NCBI GenBank assembly: GCA_038363005.1
Contig: JBBQBI010000004.1
Location: 124,001 to 188,000, forward strand
Length of the DNA: 64,000 nt
Reading direction: 5' to 3'
Source of the DNA: JAKOWB01 sp038363005
Lineage (GTDB): Bacteria; Pseudomonadota; Alphaproteobacteria; Kiloniellales; JACOMY01
In this document: positions 1 through 8,761 of the stretch, piece by piece
How the letters are laid out: each line of letters begins with the position of its first letter
How positions within the stretch are numbered: the stretch's first letter is position 1
Notes under the pieces: model-generated
Told to the model about the DNA's origin: nothing
Databases searched by the model: none
Seen by the model: the letters and a program-made list of their open reading frames with translations, nothing else
Position numbers and translations under genes: made by a program

Positions 1-1081
1 AGGCGTCGAGCGCCCGGCAGTCCTCTTGTGTCCAGCCCACGCTGACCGCGGCGCCTTGCTGCAGCGACAGCGCGCCGATGGCGTTGGGCACCTTGACGAT
101 GAAGTTCTCGTCGCCGCAGACGGCAAGGCGCGTGCGGATGTGGTCGCCGATGTAGATCAGCTCCTCGATCCGGCCATGGAAGATGTTGGCGAAGCTGCCC
201 GGTTCCGGATTCAGCGACACGCGCTCGGGCCGAATCGACAGCGTGGTGTCCTGCCCGGCGTCCTGGACCGCGACCCGGGTGGCGCGCACCACGTCGCCGC
301 TCGGCAGGCGCACCTGGCAGACGCCGTCGCCGGTCTCAGCCACGGTGCCCCGCAGGCGGTTGTTCTCGCCGATGAACTGGGCGACGAAGGCATTCTCCGG
401 CCGCTCGTAGAGATCGGCCGGCGTCGCCAGCTGCTGGATCACGCCGTCGTTGAACACCGCGATGCGGTTCGACATGGTCAGCGCCTCCTGCTGGTCGTGC
501 GTGACATAGACGATGGTCACGCCCAGGCGCTCGTGGATGTGCTTGATCTCGTACTGCATGTGCTCGCGCAGCTGCTTGTCGAGGGCACCCAGCGGCTCGT
601 CCATCAGCACCAGCTGCGGCTCGAAGATCAGCGCGCGGGCCAACGCGACGCGCTGCTGCTGGCCGCCGGAAAGCTGGCCCGGCCGGCGCTTGCCGAAGCT
701 GTCGAGCTGCACCAGGCCCAGGGCGCGCTCGACCAGCTTGCGGATTTCCTCGCGCGGCAGCCGCCGGACTTCTAGCGGGAAGGAGAGGTTCTCCTCCACC
801 GTCATGTGCGGGAAGAGCGCGTAGTTCTGGAACACCATGCCGATGTTGCGGCGGTGTGGCGGCAGGTTGTTGATCGACTGGCCCGCCAGCTCAATGGTGC
901 CGCGAGTCGGCGCCTCGAAGCCGGCCAGCATCATCAAGGTGGTGGTCTTGCCCGATCCCGACGGCCCCAGCAGGGTCAGGAACTCGCCGCGCGCAATGTC
1001 CACGTTGAGGTTTTTGACGACGAGCGTTTCGCCGTCATAGGACTTCTGCACGTCCTTGAACGAGACCAGTGTCTCCTGCAT
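1..1081 (-). CDS. ABC transporter ATP-binding protein, spermidine/putrescine (PotA) type, C-terminus cut by window edge
   Basis: Energises an inner-membrane importer by ATP hydrolysis. About 360 residues are visible, read from an ATG at 1081. Walker A GPSGSGKTT lies near residue 39, followed by the signature LSGGQQQR, Walker B LVLMDEPLGALD and switch His in VTHDQQEA. A TOBE-like C-terminal region (about residue 270 on, including SIRPERVSL) is typical of PotA/FbpC/MalK importers. The stop codon lies beyond position 1. The family is sure. The polyamine specificity is inferred from the order of motifs, the aminotransferase 1.6 kb upstream and the polyamine-binding protein at 26207. Partner permeases would lie outside the window. 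A 7-bp inverted repeat at 1221-1244 lies upstream. Confidence 0.9.
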   Translation of the reverse strand, partial: MQETLVSFKDVQKSYDGETLVVKNLNVDIARGEFLTLLGPSGSGKTTTLMMLAGFEAPTRGTIELAGQSINNLPPHRRNIGMVFQNYALFPHMTVEENLSFPLEVRRLPREEIRKLVERALGLVQLDSFGKRRPGQLSGGQQQRVALARALIFEPQLVLMDEPLGALDKQLREHMQYEIKHIHERLGVTIVYVTHDQQEALTMSNRIAVFNDGVIQQLATPADLYERPENAFVAQFIGENNRLRGTVAETGDGVCQVRLPSGDVVRATRVAVQDAGQDTTLSIRPERVSLNPEPGSFANIFHGRIEELIYIGDHIRTRLAVCGDENFIVKVPNAIGALSLQQGAAVSVGWTQEDCRALDA

Positions 1082-1220
1082 TCCGCTTCAATCTCCCCCG
1101 ATCCTCGACCACGCGCAATTCGCGCGCGATCAGGTGGTTGCGTGATGCCTCCGGCGTTTTGTTCTTGTGGCTTGAGTGGCGACGAACCCTGTCCCCAGCC
1201 GACCCAGCCCCTGCAGTATC

Positions 1221-1244
1221 ATCTGCATTGCGTTTATTGCAGAT
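1221..1244. promoter_or_regulatory. Inverted repeat upstream of the PotA-type ATPase, possible operator
   Basis: ATCTGCA (1221-1227) and TGCAGAT (1238-1244) form a perfect 7-bp dyad separated by 10 bases. It lies 140 bp upstream of the ATPase start, inside the 298-bp gap after hemA. The spacing suits a dimeric regulator. No regulator gene is adjacent. The rest of the 1082-1379 gap shows no gene. Confidence 0.3.
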
Positions 1245-1379
1245 TAAAGTCGCCGGCTTGTCCAGCCTTCTTCGCTGCAGTGCGTCACGAAAGGCGTCGC
1301 CACGGCGCTGACCCATGCTTGCACAAGCGCGGCCCTATCAGCTCCACGTTGTTTTTCAACCGCAGCGGGCGAAGCCGCC

Positions 1380-2591
1380 CTAGGCCGCCCGCGCCAGCGA
1401 CATTTCGCCCCACAGGCGGTCCAGCGCGGCGACCAGCGCCTCGATTTCGGCCGGGCCGTGCAGTGGCGTGGCGACCAGGCGCAGCCGCTCGCTGCCACGC
1501 GATACCGTGGGATAGTTGATCGGCTGGACGTAGAGCGCGTGCTCGTTCAACAGCCGGTCCGCCAGGCCTTTGCAGCGCCGTGGGCAGCCGACGATCACCG
1601 GCGCGATATGGCTGGCGTTGTCCAGCAGCGGCAGGCCGGCCTCGACCAGGCGGCGTTTCAGCAGCGCGCCGTTGGCCGCCAGCAACGCGCGCTCGGCGCC
1701 GCTGCGCTTCAGGTGCCGCACGCTGGCCAAGGCGCCGGCGGCGGTCACCGGCGGAATCGCCGTGGTGAAGATGAAACCCGAGGCGCTGGAGCGTACGAAG
1801 TCGATCAACGCGTCGGACGCAGCGATATAGCCGCCGATCAGCCCGAAAGCTTTGCCCAGCGTGCCCTGGATCACGTCGAAGCGGTCCAGCAGCCCCTCGC
1901 GCTCGGCGATGCCGCCGCCGCGCGGGCCATAGAGCCCAACCGCGTGCACCTCGTCGAGATAGGTCAGCGCGCCGTAGCGGCGCGCCACTTCGGCCAGCGC
2001 GGCCAGGGGGGCGATGTCGCCGTCCATTGAATAGACGCTCTCGAAGGCGACGATCTTGGCGCGATCGCGCGGCAACTGGGCCAGCTTGGCCGCCAGGTCA
2101 GCAGGGTCGTTGTGGCGGAACAGCAGCTTCTCCGCCCGGCTGTGGCGGATGCCCTCGATCATCGAGGCGTGGTTCTTCTCGTCCGACAGCACCACGCAGC
2201 CCGGCAGCCGCGCCGCCAGGGTCGACAGCGCGGTCCAGTTGGCGACGTAGCCCGAGGTGAAGGTCAAGGCCGCGGCCTTGCCGTGCAGGTCGGCCAACTC
2301 CTGCTCGAGCGCCACATGCAGCGCATTGGTGCCGGAGATGTTGCGGGTGCCGCCGGCGCCGGCGCCCTCCGCCGCCAGGGTTGCCTGCATCGCCGCCACC
2401 ACGGCCGGGTGCTGGCCCATGCCGAGGTAGTCGTTGGAGCACCAGACCGTGACCTCGCGCGGTCCCTGCGGCCCATGCCAGATGGCCTTGGGAAAGCGGC
2501 CGGCGGCGCGCGTCAGCGTGGCGAAAACGCGATAGCGTCCCTCGCCGCGCAGCTTCGCCAGCTCGCCCTCGAAGAAGCCCTCGTAGTCCAT
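1380..2591 (-). CDS. hemA: 5-aminolevulinate synthase
   Basis: Condenses glycine with succinyl-CoA to 5-aminolevulinate, the first step of tetrapyrrole synthesis by the C4 route used in Alphaproteobacteria. It is a cytoplasmic PLP enzyme. The 403-residue length is usual. Visible landmarks are CSNDYLGMGQHP near residue 51, the glycine-rich GAGAGGTRNISGT, the PLP-contacting YLDEVHAVGLYG, and the Schiff-base lysine in QGTLGKAFG. The ATG is preceded by an AAGGAGG ribosome-binding site. It lies between two minus-strand genes, with 120 bp to the aminotransferase and 298 bp to the ATPase, so it probably has its own promoter. I see no unusual residues. Confidence 0.97.
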   Translation of the reverse strand: MDYEGFFEGELAKLRGEGRYRVFATLTRAAGRFPKAIWHGPQGPREVTVWCSNDYLGMGQHPAVVAAMQATLAAEGAGAGGTRNISGTNALHVALEQELADLHGKAAALTFTSGYVANWTALSTLAARLPGCVVLSDEKNHASMIEGIRHSRAEKLLFRHNDPADLAAKLAQLPRDRAKIVAFESVYSMDGDIAPLAALAEVARRYGALTYLDEVHAVGLYGPRGGGIAEREGLLDRFDVIQGTLGKAFGLIGGYIAASDALIDFVRSSASGFIFTTAIPPVTAAGALASVRHLKRSGAERALLAANGALLKRRLVEAGLPLLDNASHIAPVIVGCPRRCKGLADRLLNEHALYVQPINYPTVSRGSERLRLVATPLHGPAEIEALVAALDRLWGEMSLARAA

Positions 2592-2640
2592 TGCCGGCCC
2601 TCCTTCAGGGGCAGGTAATAACCCCTTGATCCGGACAGCG

Positions 2641-2672
2641 AAAGGGCGCCGCGACCCCGGGTCGCGGCGCCC
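2641..2672 (-). terminator. Rho-independent terminator of the class III aminotransferase
   Basis: A 14-bp stem (2644-2657 with 2659-2672, one base between the full arms) is made of nearly all G/C. On the minus strand a short T run follows at 2643-2641. It lies 40 bp past the aminotransferase stop, just before hemA. Confidence 0.75.
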
Positions 2673-2711
2673 CCAAGCGTGGTGGCCCTGCCTGGTGGGG
2701 CCGCGGTCTCC

Positions 2712-4106
2712 TCAGGCGGCCTTCAGCAGGCCTTCCTGGTGCACCCAGGTGAGGGTCTCGTCCAGCGCCGTGCCGAAGCGGTCGAGCATCTTCTCGATCT
2801 CGCCCTGGGTGATGATCATCGGCGGGCAGAAGCCCACCGCGTCCACCATGTTGCGCAGGATCAGTCCATGCTCCTGCGCCCGCGATGCAAGGAAGGCGCC
2901 GGCCTTGCCGGCCGGGTTGAACAGCGCCTTGGTCTGCTTGTCCGCCACCATCTCGACCGCGGCGATCAGGCCGACGCCGCGGACCTCGCCCACCAGCGGG
3001 TGGTCGGCGAAGCGCTTGCGCAGGCCGTCCTGCAGGTGTGGCGCCATGCGGCGCACGTGGCCGACGATGTCGCGCTCCTCGTAAATCTTCAGCGTCTCCA
3101 GTGCCACCGCGGCCGGCACCGGATGGGCCGAATAGGTGTAGCCGTGACCGAAGGTGCCGTGCTTGTTCGAGTTGTCGGCCAACGCCTGGTAGATCTTGTC
3201 GCTGACCGCGATGGCCGAAATCGGCAGGTAGGACGACGACAGCTGCTTGGCCATCGTCATGATGTCGGGCTTGATGTTGTAGGTGTTGCTGCCGAACCAG
3301 TTGCCGGTGCGCCCGAAGCCGCAGATCACCTCGTCGGCGATCACCAGCACGTCGTACTTGCGGCAAACGGCCTGCACCTTCTCCCAGTAGCCCTTGGCCG
3401 GGGGCAGCACGCCGCCGGCGCCCTGCAGCGGCTCGCCGATGAAGGCGGCCACGGTCTCCGGGCCTTCCTTGAGGATCATCTCCTCCAGCTCCTGGGCACG
3501 GCGGGTGGCGAAGTCCTCTTCGCTCTCGCCGGCCTCGCTGAAGCGGTAGTAGTGCGGCGAGCCGGTGTGCAGGATGCGGCCGACGGGCACGTCGAAGTCG
3601 GTCTGCGCGTAGGGCAGGCCGGTCAGGCTGGCGGCGACGATGGTGACGCCGTGATAGGCCTTCTGGCGGCTGATGATCTTCTTCTTCTCCGGCTTGCCGA
3701 TGGCGTTGTGGTAGTACCACACCATCTTCACCGCCGTGTCGTTGGCCTCCGAGCCGGAGTTGGCGAAGGCGACTTTGGCGTTGGGGATCGGCAGCAGGCT
3801 GGTCAGCTTCTCCGACAGCAGCGCCGCCGGCGGATGGGTCTTCTGCGCGAAGTTGTGATAGAACGGCAGGGTCTGCATCTGCTTCGTCGCGGCGTCGACC
3901 AGACGCTGCTCGTCGAAGCCCAGGCCGGCGCACCACAGCGCCGCCATGCCCTCGATGTATTCCTTGCCGTTGTCGTCATAGACATAGATGCCCTTGCCCT
4001 TGGCCAGCACCAGCGGGCCCTCCTGCTCGTTCTTGCGCAGGTTGGTGTAGCTGTGCAGGTGGTGCGCGGCGTCGATGGCGGCGACGGAATTGGGCCGGAT
4101 GGTCAT
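2712..4106 (-). CDS. Class III aminotransferase (putrescine/omega-amino acid:pyruvate type)
   Basis: PLP-dependent transfer of a terminal amino group to pyruvate or another keto acid. The protein has 464 residues. Landmarks are AFANSGSEANDTAVKM near residue 118, AYHGVT, the PLP-binding LVIADEVICGFGRTG, and the lysine in MTMAKQLSSSYLP. The SSSYLPISA stretch after the lysine is typical of SpuC-like putrescine and beta-alanine aminotransferases, which supports but does not prove the substrate. An AAGGAG site precedes the ATG. The gene starts a minus-strand run and is followed by a strong terminator. With the PotA-type ATPase, the polyamine-binding protein and GabD it could form a putrescine breakdown route. 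The exact amine is inference. Confidence 0.9.
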   Translation of the reverse strand: MTIRPNSVAAIDAAHHLHSYTNLRKNEQEGPLVLAKGKGIYVYDDNGKEYIEGMAALWCAGLGFDEQRLVDAATKQMQTLPFYHNFAQKTHPPAALLSEKLTSLLPIPNAKVAFANSGSEANDTAVKMVWYYHNAIGKPEKKKIISRQKAYHGVTIVAASLTGLPYAQTDFDVPVGRILHTGSPHYYRFSEAGESEEDFATRRAQELEEMILKEGPETVAAFIGEPLQGAGGVLPPAKGYWEKVQAVCRKYDVLVIADEVICGFGRTGNWFGSNTYNIKPDIMTMAKQLSSSYLPISAIAVSDKIYQALADNSNKHGTFGHGYTYSAHPVPAAVALETLKIYEERDIVGHVRRMAPHLQDGLRKRFADHPLVGEVRGVGLIAAVEMVADKQTKALFNPAGKAGAFLASRAQEHGLILRNMVDAVGFCPPMIITQGEIEKMLDRFGTALDETLTWVHQEGLLKAA

Positions 4107-4237
4107 GGCAGGGGCTCCTTGAAATCGCAGTGGGGCACCCTAGCCGAGGCTGAGAGGCCCCGGAAGGGGAAGGCCGGGCGCGGCGGGGCTGTGCTTCGTG
4201 CATGGGCCTTGTGACAATAGGGCAACAATACTGACCC

Positions 4238-4269
4238 TTGACGACTCAAGGTTCTGACATCATTATAAT
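4238..4269 (+). promoter_or_regulatory. Possible sigma-70-like promoter for the small protein at 4351
   Basis: TTGACG (4238-4243) and a perfect TATAAT (4264-4269) lie 82 bp upstream of the next ATG. The 20-base spacer is longer than ideal, so another -35 element may be used. The stretch is AT-rich compared with its surroundings. Confidence 0.4.
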
Positions 4270-4350
4270 GCTGCACTGCACAAACAAGCAGTGGTCAGGG
4301 CTGGAACGCCTCTGGGATTGAGCTCGAACTCAAAGCCACGGAGGCCAAAA

Positions 4351-4554
4351 ATGTCGATGCAGAAGTCTTTTACCGCGCCCTTACGCTCCATTTCGGACAT
4401 CACCCCTGAGGAGCTTCAGGCCTATCTGAGCCAAGCCCGGCGCATGCGCAGCCAGGCCTTTGCCTCCATCATCTTCTCGATCGGCCGCTTCGTCGCGCGC
4501 CCCTTCCGCCGCAGCGAGCGTCGCACCGGCGCCGTGGTGCATTCGGCCCGCTGA
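4351..4554 (+). CDS. Small basic protein of unknown function, DUF1127-like end
   Basis: 67 residues from an ATG with GGAGG seven bases upstream. An upstream in-frame start at 4291 lacks such a site. The first half is polar (ISDITPEELQAYLSQARRMR). The second half is short, hydrophobic and then strongly basic (IGRFVARPFRRSERR). This resembles the small arginine-rich proteins with DUF1127/YjiS-type ends that are abundant in Alphaproteobacteria, some of which bind RNA or affect phosphate and carbon metabolism. The similarity is by eye and weak. It is monocistronic. A GC-rich dyad follows at 4561-4610. Confidence 0.65.
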   Translation: MSMQKSFTAPLRSISDITPEELQAYLSQARRMRSQAFASIIFSIGRFVARPFRRSERRTGAVVHSAR

Positions 4555-4664
4555 TTTGGCCTGGCCGCGCTACCGGCTCCAGGCGCGGTAGCGCCGGCCG
4601 GCCAGGTCGTAGCGCAGAATGCGCTGGTTGTTGGTATCGCTGACCAGCGGCTGTGCGCTGCGCG

Positions 4665-6170
4665 TCAGCCCACCTTGACCACCTTCACCAGTTCGCCCGC
4701 TACCGGCTGGCCACTGGCATCCAGGTCGTTCAGCACGCGGAAGGCCGTCTCGTTGAAGGCGCCGAAGGGCAGGCCGCGCGCCAGGGTCGCGACGCTCTGC
4801 CCCTGCGCGGTGACGACGTCAAGGCGGAAGCCCTTGATCCGCGCCGCCTCGTTGGCCGACAGGCGGCGGAAGGAATCCAGCGTGCTGCTGAAGGCGCCAT
4901 TCCACTGGCCGGCCTTGCCGCCCGGCGCAATGAACAGGAAGCGGAACACCTGGCTGCCCTCGCCGCGAATGGCGACCGGGATCAGGTCTGCGGTGCCGCC
5001 GTTGGTCTGCACCCGGGCGAAGCCGCTGGCCGCCTGCAGGCCGTTGACCTGGAAGCGCCGCAGGTCGGTGACATTGGTGCCATCGGCCCATTCCCCGACG
5101 ATGTACTGCGCCAGGTCGCTGCTCTGCGCGCGCGCCGTGTCGAAGACGAAGGCGCCGCCGTTGGGGTGCTGCGCCGTCACCTCGTTCTCGCCATTGACGA
5201 GGCGGAATCCGCTGGGCGCGTCGAAGGCGAAGCGCAGCCCCGGATGCTTGAAGCTCTGGCCGTCGATGATGCCCTGCGCCGGGTCGTCGCCGAAGCGCAG
5301 GCCGTCGATCCGCTGCAGATAGCCCTCGTGGTCGAGCCGCCCCTCGTGCGAGACGACCGAGGCCTTCTCCATCGCACTCTTCACCCGATCGATGGTGCGG
5401 GGGTGGGTGGCCAGCCAATTGTACTCGTCGACCGAATTGGGATCGCGGCCGGCCATGCGTGCCTCGAGCTGGCTCCACTCGCGCAGCGTGTCCAGGAAGG
5501 TCACCATGCCCTCCGGCTGCCAGCCGGCCGCCGCCATGTAGCGGATGCCCAGGGTGTCGGCTTCCATCTCCTGGTCGCGCGAGTAGGACTGCAGGTAGGC
5601 GGCGGCACCGACCGACGCCAGGTCGGTCAAGGCCTGCGAGCCGGTGGCGATACCGAGGATGGCGAGGCCGAGCTGGGCGAAGACCGATTGCGTCTGGCGC
5701 TCGGCGGTGTGGCGCGCGGTGACATGGCCGGTCTCGTGGCCCAGTACGCCGGCGACCTCGGCCTCGTTCGAGGCCAGCGCCAGCAGGCCACGGGTGACGT
5801 AGATGAACCCGCCGGGCAGCGCGAAGGCATTGACGATCGGCGAGTTCAGCACGGTGTAGCGATAGGGCAGGTTGGGGAACTCGGTCTTCGCCGCGATGCT
5901 GCGGCCGAGGTTCTGCACATAGCTGGTCAGCCGGCTGTCGCCGTACTCGCCGCCGAAGGCCGCGACGATCTTCGGGTGCTCCTGCTGGCCCAGCTTCACG
6001 TCGTCCTCGATCGAGCCGAAGGAGGACCGCCCGGTCACCGGATTGGTGGCGCAGGCTGCCAGCGTCGCCGCGCCGGCGGAGGCCAGCAGGCCCTTGGCAA
6101 AGCTACGACGCGACAGGGTCGGGCCATGCAGCGGGCAGGCGCCGCCGTGCTGGGGGTGCGTGCAGGACAT
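4665..6170 (-). CDS. M48 family metalloprotease, Tat-exported lipoprotein
   Basis: Zinc endopeptidase predicted to act in the periplasm on misfolded or envelope proteins, as in the M48/BepA group. The protein has 501 residues. The N-terminus has a twin-arginine signal (LSRRSFAKG, residues 19-27) followed by a lipobox LAAC, so a lipid-anchored Tat substrate is likely. The zinc motif HETGH lies near residue 144, and the third ligand is in QEMEADTLG. The last 60 residues look LysM-like and end in LVKVVKVG. An almost perfect AAAGGAGGT site precedes the ATG. It is transcribed away from the secreted protein at 6436. A coding-like stretch in another frame lies just past its stop. Confidence 0.93.
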   Translation of the reverse strand: MSCTHPQHGGACPLHGPTLSRRSFAKGLLASAGAATLAACATNPVTGRSSFGSIEDDVKLGQQEHPKIVAAFGGEYGDSRLTSYVQNLGRSIAAKTEFPNLPYRYTVLNSPIVNAFALPGGFIYVTRGLLALASNEAEVAGVLGHETGHVTARHTAERQTQSVFAQLGLAILGIATGSQALTDLASVGAAAYLQSYSRDQEMEADTLGIRYMAAAGWQPEGMVTFLDTLREWSQLEARMAGRDPNSVDEYNWLATHPRTIDRVKSAMEKASVVSHEGRLDHEGYLQRIDGLRFGDDPAQGIIDGQSFKHPGLRFAFDAPSGFRLVNGENEVTAQHPNGGAFVFDTARAQSSDLAQYIVGEWADGTNVTDLRRFQVNGLQAASGFARVQTNGGTADLIPVAIRGEGSQVFRFLFIAPGGKAGQWNGAFSSTLDSFRRLSANEAARIKGFRLDVVTAQGQSVATLARGLPFGAFNETAFRVLNDLDASGQPVAGELVKVVKVG

Positions 6171-6435
6171 GGGCGGGACCTCCTTTGGGTGGATCGGGTG
6201 AACCTGCGGACGGCAGCCCGACAGAGTAACGCTTGTACCGCTACTGTACCCTCAACGCGCGACGGCGCCGTCCTTTCCATCGCACCCTGCGCAGCTCGCC
6301 CGGCAGGCCCCTATGGGTTGCAACAGCAACGGACCGGCGGCATGCTTGAAGATCGGGATATTCATTGTTCTCACGGCCTGAAATCCATTGCCCGACACGC
6401 GATTGGGGTCCAAGGCCGATACACTGGAGGCGACC

Positions 6436-6846
6436 ATGCGCACGCTGCTCTCCACAATCCTCTTGCTCTGCGTCACGCCCGCCTTGGCGGCTGACTGGCC
6501 GGACCTGTTGGGCACCTGGAAGGGCACCAGCAGGGCCGTGGTCTTTGGCGAGGGTGGCCACTACAAGGGCGATATGTCCGGTGCCAAGTTCGTCGAAGCC
6601 GAGCTGACGATCGAGTGGTCCCAGCAAAAGGACGGCCGCTACATCGGTACGCTCTCCTCGGCGATGGGAACCGAGCCGAAGGTCGGCGTCGTGTCCGCCG
6701 ACGGCACCTCCTTCTTTACCGTCGATTCCGACGGCAGCTCGGACGGCCGCCTGATCGACAAGAACCACTTCGAGCTCTGCTACCAGCAGACCTCGGCGGC
6801 GGATGACCAGATGGTCGCCTCCTGCGTCATATTCGAACGGCAGTAG
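6436..6846 (+). CDS. Secreted protein of unknown function
   Basis: 136 residues. The ATG at 6436 follows a GGAGG site and opens a clear signal peptide (MRTLLSTILLLCVTPALA, cleavage after residue 18). The mature part begins DWPDLLGTWKGTSRAVVFG and has alternating short strands, consistent with a small beta-rich periplasmic domain of the lipocalin-like 'LGTWKG' sort. Two cysteines near the C-terminus (ELCYQQ, ASCVIF) could form a disulfide. It is divergent from the M48 protease and ends 54 bp before the convergent permease gene. I do not recognise a named family. Confidence 0.7.
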   Translation: MRTLLSTILLLCVTPALAADWPDLLGTWKGTSRAVVFGEGGHYKGDMSGAKFVEAELTIEWSQQKDGRYIGTLSSAMGTEPKVGVVSADGTSFFTVDSDGSSDGRLIDKNHFELCYQQTSAADDQMVASCVIFERQ

Positions 6847-6899
6847 CCGCGCGGTAGGAGATGCAGGTCGGGGGGCGAAGCACAGGGCCTTGCCGCTCG

Positions 6900-7799
6900 T
6901 CACCGCGCAGTGAGGCGGCGCGGATCCAATGCCACCTGCAAGCCGTCGCCCAGCAGGTTCAGCGAGGCTACGGTCAACAGGATGGCAATGCCGGGAAACA
7001 GCGCCAGGTGCGGCGCATCCCATAGCAGATCCTGCGCCCCGGCCAACATGCGGCCCCAAGAGGGTGTCGAGGGATCGAGGCCTAGGCCTAGGAACGAGAG
7101 CACCGATTCGAACAGGATGATCTGTCCGGCCGACAGCGTCGTCGCGACCAGGATCGGCGCGGCGATGTTGGGCAGCACGTGGCGCCGCAGGACGCGGCCG
7201 GAACTGGCGCCCATGGCGCGCGCCGCGCGCACGTAGTCCTGCGCCAGCGACTGCAGCGTGGCGGCGCGCACCAGGCGCGCCGTGGTGGTCCAGCCGACCA
7301 GCACGATCACCAGCACCAGGCGCAGTAGCTTTGCAGCGTCGCCCTGCGCGACCTCCGGGCTCACGCCCAGCTTGGTCAGGTCAATGGCCGAAAGCACGAT
7401 CAGCAGCGGCAGCAGCGGCAAGGCGATGACCGCGTCGGTGCCGCGCATCAGCAGCGTGTCGAGCCAGCCGCCGTGCTCGCCGGCCAGCAGTCCGATGGCG
7501 GTGCCGATGGCCGCCGCGCCCAGCGCCGCCAGCAGCGCGACACTGAGCGAGATGCGGCCGCCCTCCAGCAGTCGCATGCCGAGATCGCGGCCCAGCTCGT
7601 CGGTGCCCAGCCAATGTTCAGGCGAGGGCGGCTGCTTGGCCCCCAGCAGGTCGACCAGACTCATGTCGAAACCCAGCCAGTTGGCGATCGGCGTCGCCGC
7701 CAGGCCGGCGGCGGCGACCAGCAGCAGGAAGGCCAGCGACAGCAGCGCCGTTGGCTGCCGCAGCAGGCGGTTTAGCAGCGAGGGCCGGTCGCGGTTCAT
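6900..7799 (-). CDS. Peptide-type ABC transporter permease (DppC/OppC type)
   Basis: Inner-membrane channel subunit of a family-5 solute importer. The protein has 299 residues with an N-terminal membrane helix (ALLSLAFLLLVAAAGLAA) and five more hydrophobic segments. GTDELGRDLGMRLLEGGR is the DppC N-terminal signature. The EAA-type loop is seen as RAARAMGASSGRVLRRHVLP. The ATG overlaps the upstream permease stop as ATGA at 7799-7796, so the two are translationally coupled. This start gives the normal family length. It is the last gene of a three-gene unit and no ATPase follows. Confidence 0.92.
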   Translation of the reverse strand: MNRDRPSLLNRLLRQPTALLSLAFLLLVAAAGLAATPIANWLGFDMSLVDLLGAKQPPSPEHWLGTDELGRDLGMRLLEGGRISLSVALLAALGAAAIGTAIGLLAGEHGGWLDTLLMRGTDAVIALPLLPLLIVLSAIDLTKLGVSPEVAQGDAAKLLRLVLVIVLVGWTTTARLVRAATLQSLAQDYVRAARAMGASSGRVLRRHVLPNIAAPILVATTLSAGQIILFESVLSFLGLGLDPSTPSWGRMLAGAQDLLWDAPHLALFPGIAILLTVASLNLLGDGLQVALDPRRLTAR

Positions 7800-8740
7800 G
7801 TCAGCTTGATGCGCGGGTCGAGCCGCGCATAGGCCAGGTCGGCCAGCAGATTGCCCAGCAGGGTTGCCGCCGTGGCCAGCAGCAGGCCGACCAGCGCCAG
7901 GTTGTAGTCGTTGCCCTGGATGGCATCGTAGAGCACGCGGCCGACGCCGAGCTGGCGGAACAGGATCTCGGTCACCAGCGCGCCGGAAAACAGCCCGCCG
8001 ACACTGAGGCCGACCAGCGTCACCAGCGGCAGACTGGCCGCCGGCAGCACGTGGCGCGACAGCAACCGCTGCCGGGTCACGCCCTTGGCCCGCGCGGTGC
8101 GTACCCAGTCCTGCGTCATGGCCTCGCCGGCGGCAGCGCGCATGAAGCGCAGGAAATGCCCCAGGCTGCCGATCGCCAAGGTCGCCACCGGCAGCACCAG
8201 CGCTGTCAGGCCGCCGAAGGTGCTGCCGTCGCCGCTGCCGCCGGCCGGCAGCCAGCGCAGCTCCACGGCGAAGAGGTAGATCAGCAGCAGCGCCAGCCAA
8301 AAGGTCGGCACCGAGAGGCTGAGGATCGCCAGGCCCTCGGCCAGGCGGTCGAGCAGGCCACGCGGCCGGGCCGCCGCCAGCAGTCCCAGCGGCACCGCCA
8401 TGCCGAGCGCCAGCAGCAGGGCCGGGATCAGCAGCTGCAGGGTCTGCAGCAGGGCGCCGCCCAGGATCTCCAGGGCCGGCCGGCTGAAGGACCGTGACCA
8501 GCCGAAGTCGCCGCTCAGCGCCTGCCCGGCCCAGGCCAGGTAGCGGTCGAACAGCGGCTGGTCCAGGCCGTAGAGCGCGCGCAGCCTGGTCGCGTCGGCC
8601 GCGGTCAGCCCCGGATTGCCGGCGATCATCAGGTCGACCGGATCGCCTGGCATCAGGCCGATCAGCAGAAAGACCACCAGCGACATGAGGGCCAGGACCA
8701 GCAGGCTGCCGGTCAGGCGGCGGACGAGATAGGCCAGCAT
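7796..8740 (-). CDS. Peptide-type ABC transporter permease (DppB/OppB type)
   Basis: Partner permease of the DppC-type protein. The protein has 314 residues. It begins MLAYLVRRLTGSLLVLALMSLVVF, with the LMPGDPVD motif near residue 31 that marks DppB, and contains the EAA loop VRTARAKGVTRQRLLSRHVLP near residue 200. Six hydrophobic helices are visible. It lies 21 bp downstream of the binding protein and overlaps the DppC-type gene by 4 bp. Specificity (peptide, nickel, glycoside) cannot be read from the permease. Confidence 0.92.
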   Translation of the reverse strand: MLAYLVRRLTGSLLVLALMSLVVFLLIGLMPGDPVDLMIAGNPGLTAADATRLRALYGLDQPLFDRYLAWAGQALSGDFGWSRSFSRPALEILGGALLQTLQLLIPALLLALGMAVPLGLLAAARPRGLLDRLAEGLAILSLSVPTFWLALLLIYLFAVELRWLPAGGSGDGSTFGGLTALVLPVATLAIGSLGHFLRFMRAAAGEAMTQDWVRTARAKGVTRQRLLSRHVLPAASLPLVTLVGLSVGGLFSGALVTEILFRQLGVGRVLYDAIQGNDYNLALVGLLLATAATLLGNLLADLAYARLDPRIKLT

Positions 8741-8761
8741 GGCGTCAGGCTAGCACGAGAC

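Noticed and set aside
4561..4610. Rho-independent terminator after the small protein at 4351
   Set aside because: There is a strong GC dyad, but no T run follows on the plus strand, and the sequence overlaps the coding-like fragment.
4653..6494. Plus-strand open frame of 613 codons antisense to the M48 protease
   Set aside because: The protease on the other strand has a Tat signal, HETGH motif and strong ribosome-binding site.
6241..7059. Minus-strand open frame of 272 codons across the secreted protein gene
   Set aside because: The plus-strand gene has a ribosome-binding site and signal peptide, while this frame has neither.
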